A DNA stretch of 64,000 nt from Caloramator sp. E03 (GCF_006016075.1 NZ_CP040093.1:558001-622000), one strand, 5' to 3'. Positions 43,244 to 53,017 are shown, counted from the first letter of the stretch. Translations and numbers: made by a program. Notes: generated from the letters alone by a model not told the origin.

Positions 43244-45016
43244 TGTTATGCTTATTCCAAGCTCTTCAAGCTGTTTCTCATCAACTTCAGATGGAGAATT
43301 GCTCATAGGATCAGCAGCATTTTGATTCTTTGGAAATGCTATTACATCTTTAATATTATCAGTTTCAGTTAAAAACATTATTAACCTATCAAAACCATAA
43401 GCAAGCCCTCCATGAGGTGGTGGACCATATTTGAAAGCTTCAAGCAGATAACCAAACTTTGCCCATGCCTTTTCAATATCAAGACCTATAGCATTGAACA
43501 TCCTCTCCTGAAGTTTAGTATCGTGAATTCTTATACTTCCACCGCCTATTTCCTCACCGTTTAAAACTATATCATAAGCCTTTGCCCTAACTCTTGCTAT
43601 GTCTGTTTCAAGATACTCTATATCCTCATCCATAGGAGCAGTAAAAGGATGATGCACTGCAACATATCTTCCTTCTTCTTCATCAAATTCAACAAGAGGA
43701 AATTCTGTAACCCAAAGGAATTTATATTCTTTGTTATCTGGTCCTATAAGGTTAAGCTTTCTTCCAAGCTCTAATCTTAAGGCTCCAAGGGATGAAAAGG
43801 CTGTCTTTGGTTTATCTGCAATAATAAGAAGTAAATCTCCAACCTTTCCATCCATTCTATCTATTATAGCCTTTAACTCATCCTCAGTCATGAACTTTGC
43901 AAAGGATGATTTTATTTCGTTTTCCTTTATTGCAATCCATGCAATTCCTTTTGCTCCATATGTTTTAACATATTCAGTTAATCTGTCTATTTCCTTTCTT
44001 CCAAAGTCAGCACATCCCTTTGCATTTATACCTCTAATTTCTCCACCTTGAGCTGCTGTGTCGCTAAATACCTTAAAGCTACTATTTTTTACTATATCCT
44101 TTATATCAACTATTTCCATACCAAATCTTAAATCCGGCTTATCACTTCCATACTTTTCAATAGCCTCTTTATAGGGCATCCTCATAAAAGGTATTTTAAT
44201 ATCTATACCCTTAATCTCTTTAAATATCTTCTGAATAAGCCTTTCATTAAGTTCAATTACATCATCAATATCTACAAATGACATCTCAATATCAATCTGT
44301 GTAAACTCTGGTTGTCTGTTAGCCCTTAAATCCTCATCCCTGAAGCATCTTACTATTTGGAAATATCTATCATATCCTGAAATCATAAGAAGCTGCTTAT
44401 AAATCTGTGGAGATTGTGGAAGAGCATAAAATTTTCCTGGGAAATTTCTGCTTGGTACAAGATAATCCCTTGCCCCCTCTGGAGTACTTTTTATGAGCAT
44501 AGGAGTTTCAATTTCAAGAAATCCATTTTCATCCATAAAGTCTCTAACAACCTTAGCTGTTTTATGTCTTGTCATTATTCTTTTTTGCATGTCAGGTCTT
44601 CTTAAATCAAGATACCTGTATTTGAGCCTTATTGCCTCTGATGCATCAAGGTTTTCCATTATGTATATAGGAGGTGTTTCTGATTCTGAAAGTATTCTCA
44701 AATCTTCAGCTTTAATTTCAATTAATCCTGTTGGTATTTGATGATTTGGAGATTCCCTTAAAACAACCTTTCCAGTTACAGCAATAACATATTCACTTCT
44801 TAGAGGGTTTGCCTTCTCAAAGGCTTCTTTATTTATCTCTTCTCCAAACACAACTTGAACTATTCCTGTTCTATCTCTCAAGTCAACAAATATCAATCCT
44901 CCTAGGTTCCTTCTTCTTTGAACCCATCCCATTACAGTTACAGTTTTATTTACATCCGTTTCTCTTAGCTGTCCACACATTATAGTCCTTTTTAATCCTT
45001 TTATAGATTCAGCCAT
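43232..45016 (-). CDS. aspS: Aspartyl-tRNA synthetase
   Basis: AspRS (594 residues, bacterial type) charges tRNA-Asp. It has an N-terminal OB-fold anticodon domain ('VTVMGWVQRRRNLGGLIFVDLRDRTG'), the class II core with motif 2 'YFQIVRCFRDEDLRANRQPEFTQID', a bacterial insertion (GAD) domain around residues 290-420 and motif 3 'GGLAYGFDRLIMFL'. AAAGGAGGAG precedes the ATG. Expression is controlled by the T-box leader upstream. Whether it is discriminating or also charges tRNA-Asn is not decidable here. Confidence 0.97.
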   Translation of the reverse strand: MAESIKGLKRTIMCGQLRETDVNKTVTVMGWVQRRRNLGGLIFVDLRDRTGIVQVVFGEEINKEAFEKANPLRSEYVIAVTGKVVLRESPNHQIPTGLIEIKAEDLRILSESETPPIYIMENLDASEAIRLKYRYLDLRRPDMQKRIMTRHKTAKVVRDFMDENGFLEIETPMLIKSTPEGARDYLVPSRNFPGKFYALPQSPQIYKQLLMISGYDRYFQIVRCFRDEDLRANRQPEFTQIDIEMSFVDIDDVIELNERLIQKIFKEIKGIDIKIPFMRMPYKEAIEKYGSDKPDLRFGMEIVDIKDIVKNSSFKVFSDTAAQGGEIRGINAKGCADFGRKEIDRLTEYVKTYGAKGIAWIAIKENEIKSSFAKFMTEDELKAIIDRMDGKVGDLLLIIADKPKTAFSSLGALRLELGRKLNLIGPDNKEYKFLWVTEFPLVEFDEEEGRYVAVHHPFTAPMDEDIEYLETDIARVRAKAYDIVLNGEEIGGGSIRIHDTKLQERMFNAIGLDIEKAWAKFGYLLEAFKYGPPPHGGLAYGFDRLIMFLTETDNIKDVIAFPKNQNAADPMSNSPSEVDEKQLEELGISITNKK

Positions 45017-45049
45017 AAATACAACTCCTCCTTTACTTCTTTTTTCGCA

Positions 45050-45264
45050 TAAAAAACCGCCCCTTAAAAGGGACGGTTATATACCGCGGTACCACCCTAA
45101 TTGGCTTTCACCCACTTAATCTTTAACGCAGAAAACGTAACACCCTACTCAATTCAGGCATAAGCTCCCGGGTGTCATTCATCTTCCTTAACTCTAGAAC
45201 AGCTCTCAGTTAAAGTGTTCCTTCCTGTAGAGTGTTTGAAGACTACTCCTCCCGATCAATGCTT
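45050..45264 (-). promoter_or_regulatory. T-box leader of aspS with GAC (Asp) specifier
   Basis: The minus strand holds the conserved T-box AGGGTGGTACCGCGG (45098-45084), followed by the terminator hairpin AACCGTCCC/GGGGCGGTT plus a T-run (45078-45050). The upstream stem I region starts GATCGGGAGGAGTAG. Its specifier loop reads GAATGACACC, giving GAC (45176-45174), an aspartate codon. Uncharged tRNA-Asp binding the specifier and the T-box bulge stabilises the antiterminator and turns aspS on. Confidence 0.95.
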
Positions 45265-45266
45265 TT

Positions 45267-45294
45267 ATAATATTTTTATTAAATTATATGAAAA
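45267..45294 (-). promoter_or_regulatory. Probable promoter of the T-box/aspS unit
   Basis: On the minus strand TTTTCA (45294-45289) and TATTAT (45272-45267) are 16 bp apart, with transcription starting about 45262. It directly follows the end of hemZ. Confidence 0.5.
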
Positions 45295-46725
45295 CTAAAA
45301 TAACATGTCAAGCCCCTTTAATTTTTTCTCAATCATTTCATCTATCCTTGTTACATACTCTTTTATATCCTTTACATTTGAAATTCTCTCTATTCTATTC
45401 TCATCAATAAATACAAGCTTCGTTATAGCCCCTGGACCAAATCCTGCAATGGATATATTTTCTGCAATCATTTGTATATTATATATGCACTCTTTATCTT
45501 TCATGCAATATCCGACATTTTCAAGAGGGCTTACCATATTTTTTTGCCTATACATATAATAAGGATACATTCCCATATTTTTTACATAATTTACAGCAAT
45601 ATCATACATACTATCTATTTCATCGCTCTTTGCTTTATATCCTCTTTCATTAAGATATGATGCCCTTTTTACTGCCATAGTATGTATCGTAATGCTATCT
45701 GGTGAGAGCTCTTTTAATTTTTCCATAGTATTTTTAACATCATTACTATTCTCACCTATAAGACCTATTATTATATCCATATTTATATTATCAAATCCTA
45801 AATTCCTTGCAATATAATATTTATCTACTATATCCTTTGAATCATGCAGTCTTCCTATCCTTTTTAAAGTTTCATCATTCATAGTTTGAGGATTTATACT
45901 AATCCTTGAACAGCCATATTCTTTTAAAACTTTTAATTTTTCACAATCAATTGAATCTGGTCTTCCAGCTTCAACAGTAAATTCCTTTACTTTAAATAAA
46001 TCAATATTGCTTCCAAGCTCATTAAATATAATTTCAAGATTATCGCCACTTAAGGATGTAGGAGTTCCCCCTCCAATGTATATTGTATCTATTCTAAAAC
46101 CCTTATTCTTTAAAAAATTCAAAGTGCACCTAATCTCCTTTTTAAGTGCATTAATATATTGATTCACAATCAGCTCATTTCCTTTAATAGGTGTTGAAGT
46201 AAAAGAGCAATATATGCAGCGTGAAGGACAAAAAGGCACATCTATATAAAGACTTATATCCTTTTTATTATAAGTTAAATATTTTGATTCATTTTTTGCA
46301 ACCTCAAGGGCAAGAATAGCTTTTTCTAATGATAAATCATAGTTTGATAATAGATAATTTATTATATCTTCATCCTTTAATTTACTTTTATAACATTCAT
46401 GAACTATCTTTGTAGGTCTTATTCCAACAAGTATGCCCCAAGGAATATTAATTCCCGTATAATTTTTTAAAGCTCTTAAAGCTGTTAGTTTAATAGCATT
46501 TTTTATTTGCTTTTTATCATCAGTAATTTTGTAATCCTCACAAATTTTCAAAGAATTATTTTCATAGATTTTGAATTTAGCAGATTTGTTATCATAATCA
46601 ACTACGCTTTTAACATTAAAATCATCATCTTCAACAAATTCTATTTCACTTTTATTATAAAATAGTGAAACGATTTGAAATACCTCATATCTATAATCAT
46701 GTCCTTCTAATTTTACCTTAATCAT
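45295..46725 (-). CDS. hemZ: HemZ-type radical SAM coproporphyrinogen dehydrogenase
   Basis: This 476-residue radical SAM protein has the cluster-binding CxxxCxxC in 'DVPFCPSRCIYCSFTS' near residue 170 and HemN-like segments 'IDTIYIGGGTPTSLS' and 'EAGRPDSID'. HemZ-class proteins have an extra N-terminal domain, present here over about residues 1-150. The assigned step is oxygen-independent coproporphyrinogen III oxidation, though many Clostridia with HemZ do not make haem and its role there is uncertain. ATG 46725 is chosen because AAGGGG lies 6 bp upstream; ATG 46731 abuts that site. Confidence 0.9.
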   Translation of the reverse strand: MIKVKLEGHDYRYEVFQIVSLFYNKSEIEFVEDDDFNVKSVVDYDNKSAKFKIYENNSLKICEDYKITDDKKQIKNAIKLTALRALKNYTGINIPWGILVGIRPTKIVHECYKSKLKDEDIINYLLSNYDLSLEKAILALEVAKNESKYLTYNKKDISLYIDVPFCPSRCIYCSFTSTPIKGNELIVNQYINALKKEIRCTLNFLKNKGFRIDTIYIGGGTPTSLSGDNLEIIFNELGSNIDLFKVKEFTVEAGRPDSIDCEKLKVLKEYGCSRISINPQTMNDETLKRIGRLHDSKDIVDKYYIARNLGFDNINMDIIIGLIGENSNDVKNTMEKLKELSPDSITIHTMAVKRASYLNERGYKAKSDEIDSMYDIAVNYVKNMGMYPYYMYRQKNMVSPLENVGYCMKDKECIYNIQMIAENISIAGFGPGAITKLVFIDENRIERISNVKDIKEYVTRIDEMIEKKLKGLDMLF

Positions 46726-46735
46726 TTCCATCCCC

Positions 46736-46921
46736 TTAGTAATCCTGCTCTGCCTCTTTCTTTAAATTCATTAATAGTTTTTGGTTTATATTAAGTTCCC
46801 TTGCAATATCTTCATCATTAAGACCTTCTTCAACAAGTTCACAGTATTTTTCATAGTCGAACTCCTCAAGCATATTATCCGAACTCTTAATTTTAAATGG
46901 AAGGGTTTTCTTTTTTTTCAT
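46736..46921 (-). CDS. Small acidic protein with helix-turn-helix-like segment, unknown
   Basis: The 61-residue protein begins with a basic stretch (MKKKK) followed by acidic helices. The segment 'LVEEGLNDEDIARELNINQKLLMNLKKEAE' reads like a small helix-turn-helix of the resolvase type. AGGGGTGAT precedes the ATG. It lies 10 bp before hemZ and is presumably translated with it. Its function is unknown; the position is common beside hemZ in Clostridia as far as I recall. Confidence 0.65.
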   Translation of the reverse strand: MKKKKTLPFKIKSSDNMLEEFDYEKYCELVEEGLNDEDIARELNINQKLLMNLKKEAEQDY

Positions 46922-46981
46922 TTAATCACCCCTAAATTCTTTTTATACCTAATTTACCCAAATAGTAAAAAAATATTCATA

Positions 46982-47596
46982 TTATAAAAAAGGATTATAT
47001 CTTTTTTCTTCTCCAACTGTTGTAGATGGCCCATGGCCAGGATATATTATTGTATCATCATTATATATCATTATTTTTTCTTTTATGGATTTTATAAGCT
47101 GTTCATGAGAAGCTTTTTCAAAATCTGTTCTTCCAACGGAGCCTTTAAAAAGTGCATCACCTGTTAAAATGATGTTGTTAATTTTTAAAGACACGCTTCC
47201 CGGTGTATGACCTGGGGTTTCTAAAACCTCAATCCTAATATCCCCAACTTTTATTATATCTCCATCTTTTATATACTCATCTATTTCAAATAGTTTTATA
47301 TTTCTTAATATAGGAGTTATATTTAGAGTACCTCCTTTTGTTAAATATTCATCTTCCTTATTCATGAGTATCTTTGCACCAGTTGCTTCTTTTATATCAT
47401 AAACACCTGCAATATGATCTCCATGTCCATGGGTTAAAATAATATATTTTACATTTAAATTGTTATCTTTACATTCTGAAAGTATACCTTTTGAATTCCC
47501 ACCTGGATCAATTATTGCACAATCCTTTGTATTTTTATCTCCTACAATATAGCAATTTGCCATATAAACTCCTGCAGGATAAACTTTTAAAATCAT
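46982..47596 (-). CDS. MBL-fold hydrolase, glyoxalase II-like (YqgX type)
   Basis: The 204-residue metallo-beta-lactamase-fold protein has the metal motif 'LTHGHGDHIAG' (residues about 56-66), 'ETPGHTPGSVSL', the bridging aspartate in 'ILTGDALFKGSVGR' and a C-terminal 'IIYPGHGPSTTVGEE'. It belongs to the short glyoxalase II-like group without the C-terminal helical domain, so the substrate may be another thioester. AGAGGTG precedes the ATG. It lies 10 bp after dtd in the relA-dtd-mbl-hemZ series. Confidence 0.88.
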   Translation of the reverse strand: MILKVYPAGVYMANCYIVGDKNTKDCAIIDPGGNSKGILSECKDNNLNVKYIILTHGHGDHIAGVYDIKEATGAKILMNKEDEYLTKGGTLNITPILRNIKLFEIDEYIKDGDIIKVGDIRIEVLETPGHTPGSVSLKINNIILTGDALFKGSVGRTDFEKASHEQLIKSIKEKIMIYNDDTIIYPGHGPSTTVGEEKRYNPFL

Positions 47597-47606
47597 AATT
47601 TCACCT

Positions 47607-48056
47607 CTAAAAATTTTTTTTACTATCTAGCATAAGTGTAACAGGCCCATCGTTTATTATTTCTACCTCCATATATGCCTGGAATTTCCCTGTTTCAACG
47701 TTACTTACATATTTTTTACACTCATCAACAAATTTTAAATACATTTTCTCAGCATATTCAGGCTTTGCTGCCATCATAAAATTTGGTCTCCTACCCTTTC
47801 TGCAATCACCATATAGTGTAAACTGCGATACTACAAGTAGGCTTCCAGCAATATCTATAAGGGATAAATTTAGTTTTCCGGTTTCATCTTCAAATATCCT
47901 AAGATTGCATATCTTTTCTGCAAGATATACTATATCCTCATCAGTATCAGCATCTTCAACTCCTAATAGCACTAAAAGCCCTTTGTCAATTTTACCAACC
48001 ACATTTTCATCAACCTTTACACTTGATGATTTAACTCTTTGCACTACCGCCCTCAT
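47607..48056 (-). CDS. dtd: D-aminoacyl-tRNA deacylase
   Basis: Dtd hydrolyses D-aminoacyl-tRNAs and mischarged glycyl-tRNA-Ala. The 149-residue protein has '[16 protein letters not shown]' at the N-terminus and the two signature motifs that form the chiral pocket: '[17 protein letters not shown]' (SQxTL) and 'NDGPVTLML' (NxGPxT). ATG 48056 follows AGAGGTGAGG; the longer frame starting at 48086 overlaps relA. It lies directly after relA, as in Bacillus. Confidence 0.96.
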   Translation of the reverse strand: MRAVVQRVKSSSVKVDENVVGKIDKGLLVLLGVEDADTDEDIVYLAEKICNLRIFEDETGKLNLSLIDIAGSLLVVSQFTLYGDCRKGRRPNFMMAAKPEYAEKMYLKFVDECKKYVSNVETGKFQAYMEVEIINDGPVTLMLDSKKNF

Positions 48057-48069
48057 AACCTCACCTCTT

Positions 48070-50250
48070 TTAATTTCTGTATACATCTATTATACCTTGA
48101 AGTTTTCTAAAATCCTTCATAATCTTATCAAGCTGATCAATATTGTTAACTTGTAAAGTTAACGCAATTATAGCAATATTATTTTTAGATGTCCTTGCAT
48201 TCATCGCCTTTAGAGAAAGCTTAGCATTGGTTAAAATATTTGTAATATCTGAAAGAAGCCCATGCCTATCATAGGCCTCAATTTGAACATCAGCAAGAAA
48301 ATCTGCTGTATGTTCTCCTGTCCAGCTTGCATCTACAACTCTTTCGGGTTCAATCAAGGAAAGGTTATAAAAATTCTTACAATCCTTTCGATGTATTGAA
48401 ACTCCTCTACCCTTTGTAATAAAACCAATAATATCATCTCCAGGTACAGGATTACAGCACTTTGCAAATCTAACAAGTAAATCCTTTTCTCCCTTAACTA
48501 CTATGCCAGGTTTCTTGCCTTCCCGGTTGTAACGTCTTTTTGACGTATCAATCCTTTCAGGTATTTTTAAGATAGATTCACTATCTTCCTCATTTTTTCT
48601 CATTTCTTCCTTTATTCGTGATATTATTTGACTTGCATTTATTGCACCGCTTCCTATTGAAGAATACATATCATCAATTTGAGAAAAGTTGAATTTTTTC
48701 AAAATAACATCTATATATTCTGATTTCATAGCATCTGAAAATGATAAGCCTTGTCTTTTTATTTCCTTTTCAAAAGAATCGCGTCCTTTTTCAACGTTTT
48801 CCTCTTTAAAGGTCCTTTTAAACCACTGTCTTATTTTTGTCTTTGCTTGAGAGCTTTTTACAATATTGAGCCAGTCCCTGCTGGGGCCCTTTGAAGTGTT
48901 TGATGTTATAATTTCTACTATATCACCAGTTACAAGTTTATAGTCAAGGGGTACCATCTTGCCATTAACCCTTGCACCTACACATCTATTTCCTATATCT
49001 GTATGAATCCTATAAGCAAAATCAAGAGGAGTTGAATCTATAGGAAGATCAATTACCGTTCCCTTTGGAGTAAATACAAAAACTTCATCGGAGAATAAAT
49101 CTATTTTAACAGTCTCCATGAATTCTTTAGCATCCTTTGCATTTTTCTGATACTCCATAATTTCTCTTAACCACTTTAGCTTATTTTCTATTTCATCCTC
49201 TTGTATTCCCTCTTTATATTTCCAATGAGCTGCAATACCGTATTCAGCCGTTCTATGCATCTCCCAAGTCCTAATCTGTATCTCAAAAGGCTGACCTTTG
49301 GGACCTATTACAGTTGAATGAAGGGATTGATACATATTAGGTTTGGGCATGGCAATATAATCTTTAAATCTTCCTGGAATAGGCTTCCATAGCGTATGAA
49401 CTATCCCAAGTGATGCATAGCAATCCTTTATAGTCTCAACAATAACTCTTATAGCAAGAAGATCAAATATCTGGTCAAATGTTTTATTTTTTTGATACAT
49501 TTTCCTATAGATACTATAAAAATGTTTAGGCCTACCATCTATATCTGCTTTAATTCCAGCCTGTTCGAACTTTTCACTTAGAACCCTTATTATCTCATTT
49601 ATTTCATTTTCTCTTTCAGCTCTCTTTTTTGAAACCTTATTTACAAGATCATAATATTCTTCAGGATTCAAATATCTTAAACTTAAATCTTCAAGCTCCC
49701 ACTTTATTTTTGATATACCAAGTCTATGGGCAACAGGAGCATATATATCTAATGTTTCTTGAGCCTTTTCCTTTTGTTTTGAAGGAGGAAGATATTTTAA
49801 TGTTCTCATGTTATGAAGCCTATCAGCAAGCTTTATAAGTATTACCCTTACATCCTTTGCCATTGCCAAAAGTACTTTTCTAATGTTTTCCGCCTGCTGC
49901 TCCTCCTTTGACTTATACTCTATCTTACCAAGTTTAGTTACACCTTCAACAAGGTTTGCAACTTCTATATTAAATTCCCTTTTAACATCCTCATAAGTAT
50001 ACTCAGTATCTTCAACAACATCGTGAAGGAGGGCAGCACAAATTGTGTCGGTATCAAGTCCCATTTCAATAAGTATTAGTGCTACTTCAACAGGATGCAA
50101 AATATATGGTTCTCCCGACTCCCTCATCTGTCCTTCATGAGCTTTTTTTGAAATATAATAAGCCTTATATATAGCATCAATATCAAGTCGCTCTTCAATA
50201 TTTAATTCTTTTATTTTATCTGAAATCTTATTAAATAAATCTGATTCCAT
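48070..50250 (-). CDS. relA: Bifunctional (p)ppGpp synthetase/hydrolase
   Basis: This Rel enzyme makes and degrades the alarmone (p)ppGpp. The 726 residues comprise the HD hydrolase domain with '[18 protein letters not shown]' (HDxxED intact), and the synthetase domain with '[22 protein letters not shown]'. The RFKD motif is that of bifunctional Rel rather than of monofunctional RelA. A TGS domain ('[26 protein letters not shown]') and a C-terminal zinc-finger plus ACT region ('[27 protein letters not shown]') follow. AGAGGG precedes the ATG. It lies between apt and dtd. Confidence 0.97.
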   Translation of the reverse strand: MESDLFNKISDKIKELNIEERLDIDAIYKAYYISKKAHEGQMRESGEPYILHPVEVALILIEMGLDTDTICAALLHDVVEDTEYTYEDVKREFNIEVANLVEGVTKLGKIEYKSKEEQQAENIRKVLLAMAKDVRVILIKLADRLHNMRTLKYLPPSKQKEKAQETLDIYAPVAHRLGISKIKWELEDLSLRYLNPEEYYDLVNKVSKKRAERENEINEIIRVLSEKFEQAGIKADIDGRPKHFYSIYRKMYQKNKTFDQIFDLLAIRVIVETIKDCYASLGIVHTLWKPIPGRFKDYIAMPKPNMYQSLHSTVIGPKGQPFEIQIRTWEMHRTAEYGIAAHWKYKEGIQEDEIENKLKWLREIMEYQKNAKDAKEFMETVKIDLFSDEVFVFTPKGTVIDLPIDSTPLDFAYRIHTDIGNRCVGARVNGKMVPLDYKLVTGDIVEIITSNTSKGPSRDWLNIVKSSQAKTKIRQWFKRTFKEENVEKGRDSFEKEIKRQGLSFSDAMKSEYIDVILKKFNFSQIDDMYSSIGSGAINASQIISRIKEEMRKNEEDSESILKIPERIDTSKRRYNREGKKPGIVVKGEKDLLVRFAKCCNPVPGDDIIGFITKGRGVSIHRKDCKNFYNLSLIEPERVVDASWTGEHTADFLADVQIEAYDRHGLLSDITNILTNAKLSLKAMNARTSKNNIAIIALTLQVNNIDQLDKIMKDFRKLQGIIDVYRN

Positions 50251-50280
50251 AACAGCCCTCTTTTCTTCACATTACAATAT

Positions 50281-50304
50281 ATGGCTGGTAATATTACCAG
50301 CCAT
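50281..50304. repeat. Perfect 24-bp palindrome between apt and relA
   Basis: ATGGCTGGTAAT is followed by its exact reverse complement. A T-run is present only on the plus-strand side, opposite to the direction of apt and relA. It may still be a weak terminator or processing hairpin between the two genes, or an operator for relA. Confidence 0.6.
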
Positions 50305-50364
50305 ATTTTTTATTAATTATATATTAATATTAAAAACTTTGCAATTGTTTTTCGACATAATAAA

Positions 50365-50883
50365 TTAAAATTCATATTGAACTAATGAATTAACGTTATA
50401 GCCTTCAAGCTTATCTCTTCCATTAAGACCCGTAAGCTCAACAACAAAACTTATACCTGCAACTTCTCCACCAAGCTGTTCTACAAGTTTTGCTACTGCG
50501 GATATAGTTCCTCCAGTTGCGAGAAGATCATCAACTATAAGTACTTTCTGACCATTTTTTATTGCATCCTTGTGTATTTCAAGAGAATCAGTACCATATT
50601 CAAGGTTATATGTGTATCTTAATGTATCCGATGGAAGTTTTCCTGGTTTTCTAACAGGAACAAATCCAACTCCGAGAGAATAAGCAATCGGTGCCCCAAG
50701 TAAAAATCCCCTTGCCTCAGGACCAACAACAACATCAATGTCTTTATTTCGAACCTGCTCTACCATTTTATCAATTGTATATTTAAATGCTTCTCCATCA
50801 CTAAGTAATGTTGTTATATCTTTAAAGCTAATACCTTGTTTTGGGAATCCTTCAATAACCCTTATTTTTTGTTTAATATCCAT
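50365..50883 (-). CDS. apt: Adenine phosphoribosyltransferase
   Basis: Apt salvages adenine to AMP with PRPP. The 172-residue type I phosphoribosyltransferase has '[33 protein letters not shown]' and the PRPP-binding motif '[16 protein letters not shown]' near residue 120. AGGAGGA-like sequence precedes the ATG. It heads the apt-relA-dtd group. Usually recJ lies directly upstream in Clostridia; here about 5.5 kb of other genes intervene. Confidence 0.97.
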   Translation of the reverse strand: MDIKQKIRVIEGFPKQGISFKDITTLLSDGEAFKYTIDKMVEQVRNKDIDVVVGPEARGFLLGAPIAYSLGVGFVPVRKPGKLPSDTLRYTYNLEYGTDSLEIHKDAIKNGQKVLIVDDLLATGGTISAVAKLVEQLGGEVAGISFVVELTGLNGRDKLEGYNVNSLVQYEF

Positions 50884-50955
50884 ATAAAATCCTCCCCCGC
50901 TTATCGATATTTAAATTATACATTAAAATATACTAAAGTTTAAGTTTTTTTATAA

Positions 50956-51264
50956 TTATTTAACTGATAGTTCCTTTATATTATTTATATAACCCAATAC
51001 ATATTTTTCTACTTCAGCAACAATATTTTTAACATCTTCATTATATAACCTATAGTACATTTCAAGACCTACCTTTTCACTTTTTACAAGATTTGCGTCC
51101 TTTAATATTCTAAGATGCTGCGATAAATTAGCCTGGCTAAACTCTATATCTTCATTAAGCCTGCATACACATTTAGGACCATTATATAAAAACTTTATTA
51201 TTTTGTATCTTATTGGATGTCCAAGCGCTTTAAATATCTTTACCATTAATTCATCTGAATTCAT
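50956..51264 (-). CDS. ArsR/SmtB-family repressor
   Basis: The 102-residue winged helix-turn-helix protein has 'FKALGHPIRYKIIKFLYNGPKCVCRL' and the recognition helix 'FSQANLSQHLRILKDANLVKSEKVG'. The CVC pair at about residues 32-34 matches the alpha-3 metal site (ELCVCDL) of arsenite/antimonite and cadmium sensors. It probably represses the permease and thioredoxin-like genes upstream. GAGGGAGTG precedes the ATG. A palindrome CAATTA-N2-TAATTG lies 40 bp upstream. Confidence 0.9.
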   Translation of the reverse strand: MNSDELMVKIFKALGHPIRYKIIKFLYNGPKCVCRLNEDIEFSQANLSQHLRILKDANLVKSEKVGLEMYYRLYNEDVKNIVAEVEKYVLGYINNIKELSVK

Positions 51265-51303
51265 TTTTTCACTCCCTCATCAATGTACTATAATATAATA
51301 AAT

Positions 51304-51317
51304 CAATTAAATAATTG
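51304..51317. promoter_or_regulatory. Candidate ArsR operator
   Basis: CAATTA-AA-TAATTG is a perfect inverted repeat with a two-base centre, just upstream of arsR. The surrounding DNA is very AT-rich, so this is weak support. Confidence 0.35.
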
Positions 51318-51363
51318 TTTTCAATATAGTAACAATTTATTATACCAATATTTTTAAAATATG

Positions 51364-51409
51364 TAAACGCCATATTATAACTACTATAAGCAATTAAATA
51401 TGGCGTTTA
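51364..51409 (-). terminator. Probable terminator after the permease gene
   Basis: TAAACGCCATA (51364-51374) pairs with TATGGCGTTTA (51399-51409), with further A-T pairs extending the stem inward. The T-run on the minus strand is short, so some read-through into arsR is possible. Confidence 0.6.
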
Positions 51410-51420
51410 AAGCTTATTAT

Positions 51421-52389
51421 TTATGCGATTATATAATTGAATAAATATCCTGTAAATAGTATTCCTATGCCAACAATAGTTATAAATATAGCAAGAAGCT
51501 TTGGTTTTAATACTCTTCTTAAAAGAATCATTTCAGGTACACTAAGAGCCGTTACTGCCATCATAAATGAAAGAGCTGTTCCCATTGCAACTCCTGCACG
51601 AGTAAGCTCACTTACAAGAGGGATAATTCCAGCAGCATTAGAATAAAGAGGAACTCCAACTACTACTGCAATAAATACTGCAAAGGGATTTCCTTTTCCC
51701 ATATAAGGTGCTAATGCCTTATTAGGAATCCAACCGTGCATAAATCCACCAATTGCTATTCCTATTACTACATAGAGCCAAATCTTTTTAATTAAATCCT
51801 TTGTAAAATTCCATGAATCTATTAATCTTTCCTTAATTGTAGGATTTGGAATTTCAATTTCAGTATTGATGTTCATTTCATATACATAACCTTCAACATA
51901 TTTTTCAAGTTTTAATCTTCCAAGTATAATTCCACTAACTATTGCAATTATCTCACCAGAAACTACATATATTAACGCTATTTTGATCCCAAACAATCCA
52001 TATAAAAGCCCAAGTGCAACTTCATTAACCATTGGTGCTGCTATAAGATATGAAAATGTAACTCCAAGGGGTACTCCTGCTTCAACAAAACCTATAAAAA
52101 GAGGGACTGCAGAACAGGAACAAAACGGAGTAACAATACCCAAAAGAGCTGCAAGCACATGACCTATAAATACACTTCCTTTGTTCTTTGCAAGAATTTT
52201 TCTTGTTTTTTCTGGTGGAAAAAAGCTTCTGATAAATGTTATAGCATAAATTATCATAAATAGAAGAATAAATATTTTTATTGTATCAAAAACAAAGAAA
52301 TTTAATGCACTTCCAAGCTTACTCTTTTCAGATAATCCAAATACATTATAAACAAGAAAATCTGCAAATCTTTGAACAGGAACAAACAT
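51421..52389 (-). CDS. ArsP/YraQ-type permease (DUF318)
   Basis: This 322-residue membrane protein has about eight helices and the family hallmark 'ITPFCSCSAVPLFIGFVEAGVPLGVTFSYLIAAPMVNEVA', whose paired cysteines may bind metalloid or thiols. A second half repeats the pattern around 'VVGVPLYSNAAGIIPLVSEL'. ArsP members export methylated or aromatic arsenicals; many relatives have unknown substrates. ATG 52389 follows GGAG; a TTG 18 bp upstream is less likely. It is co-transcribed with the thioredoxin-like gene and near an ArsR regulator. Confidence 0.85.
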   Translation of the reverse strand: MFVPVQRFADFLVYNVFGLSEKSKLGSALNFFVFDTIKIFILLFMIIYAITFIRSFFPPEKTRKILAKNKGSVFIGHVLAALLGIVTPFCSCSAVPLFIGFVEAGVPLGVTFSYLIAAPMVNEVALGLLYGLFGIKIALIYVVSGEIIAIVSGIILGRLKLEKYVEGYVYEMNINTEIEIPNPTIKERLIDSWNFTKDLIKKIWLYVVIGIAIGGFMHGWIPNKALAPYMGKGNPFAVFIAVVVGVPLYSNAAGIIPLVSELTRAGVAMGTALSFMMAVTALSVPEMILLRRVLKPKLLAIFITIVGIGILFTGYLFNYIIA

Positions 52390-52465
52390 AAAATCATCTC
52401 CAATCAAATTCTAATAATTATATAAGAAATATATTTACTTTGAACAAAAGAAATAGGCTTTAAGC

Positions 52466-52705
52466 CTACTTCTCTTCGTTTATAAACTTGATAATTTCAT
52501 CAACGGTACACACCTTACCAAAAGCTTTTACCTTTTCATTGATAACAATTGCAGGCGTCCTCATAACACCATAGCTCATTATATCCTTAATATTTTCAAC
52601 CTTTACAATTTTTGCTTTAGCTCCACTCTTTGCAACTGCTTCTTTTGCATTTGCTTCAAGCTTTTTGCAATTTGAACACCCCGGTCCTAAAATTTTAATA
52701 ACCAT
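52466..52705 (-). CDS. Small thioredoxin-fold protein (CSNC), redox-active disulfide protein 2 type
   Basis: The 79-residue protein has the redox motif 'GPGCSNCKKLEANAKEAV' (CxxC at about residues 9-12), a cis-proline segment 'RTPAIVINEKVKAFG' and an extra cysteine in 'KVCTVDEI'. Such small thioredoxins often sit next to DUF318 permeases and ArsR regulators, and may deliver electrons or metalloid to the permease. ATG 52705 is preceded by AGGAGG at 8 bp; a GTG two codons earlier is unlikely. A short hairpin at its stop (52448-52470) may act as a weak terminator. Confidence 0.88.
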   Translation of the reverse strand: MVIKILGPGCSNCKKLEANAKEAVAKSGAKAKIVKVENIKDIMSYGVMRTPAIVINEKVKAFGKVCTVDEIIKFINEEK

Positions 52706-52972
52706 ATACACTTCCTCCTCTACATATTTTTAATTATTATAAATAAATAATACCTATCTAATAAATTCTTTTAATTTATCTTGTTGATCTATCATTTGAT
52801 ATACTAAACTAAGTATATCTGTTCAAATTTAATGTTTTATAATCCAAACATCTTAATTATATAATAAAATAATTATATAATAATGTCAATGAATATTTTT
52901 GATAAACAATTATATTATTCATATTAAAAACTTATTAGCTTTATTATACTCTATATAGCTCAATTTTCAATA

Positions 52973-53002
52973 TTGACATAATATATCACTTTATAATATA
53001 TT
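52973..53002 (+). promoter_or_regulatory. Promoter of the fluoride-riboswitch operon
   Basis: TTGACA (52973-52978, perfect) is followed by TATATT (52997-53002) after 18 bp. Transcription would begin at about 53009, just before the riboswitch. The rest of the gap 52706-52972 is AT-rich and holds only the presumed promoter of the divergent thioredoxin-permease operon. Confidence 0.7.
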
Positions 53003-53017
53003 AAAATTAAAAGTAAA

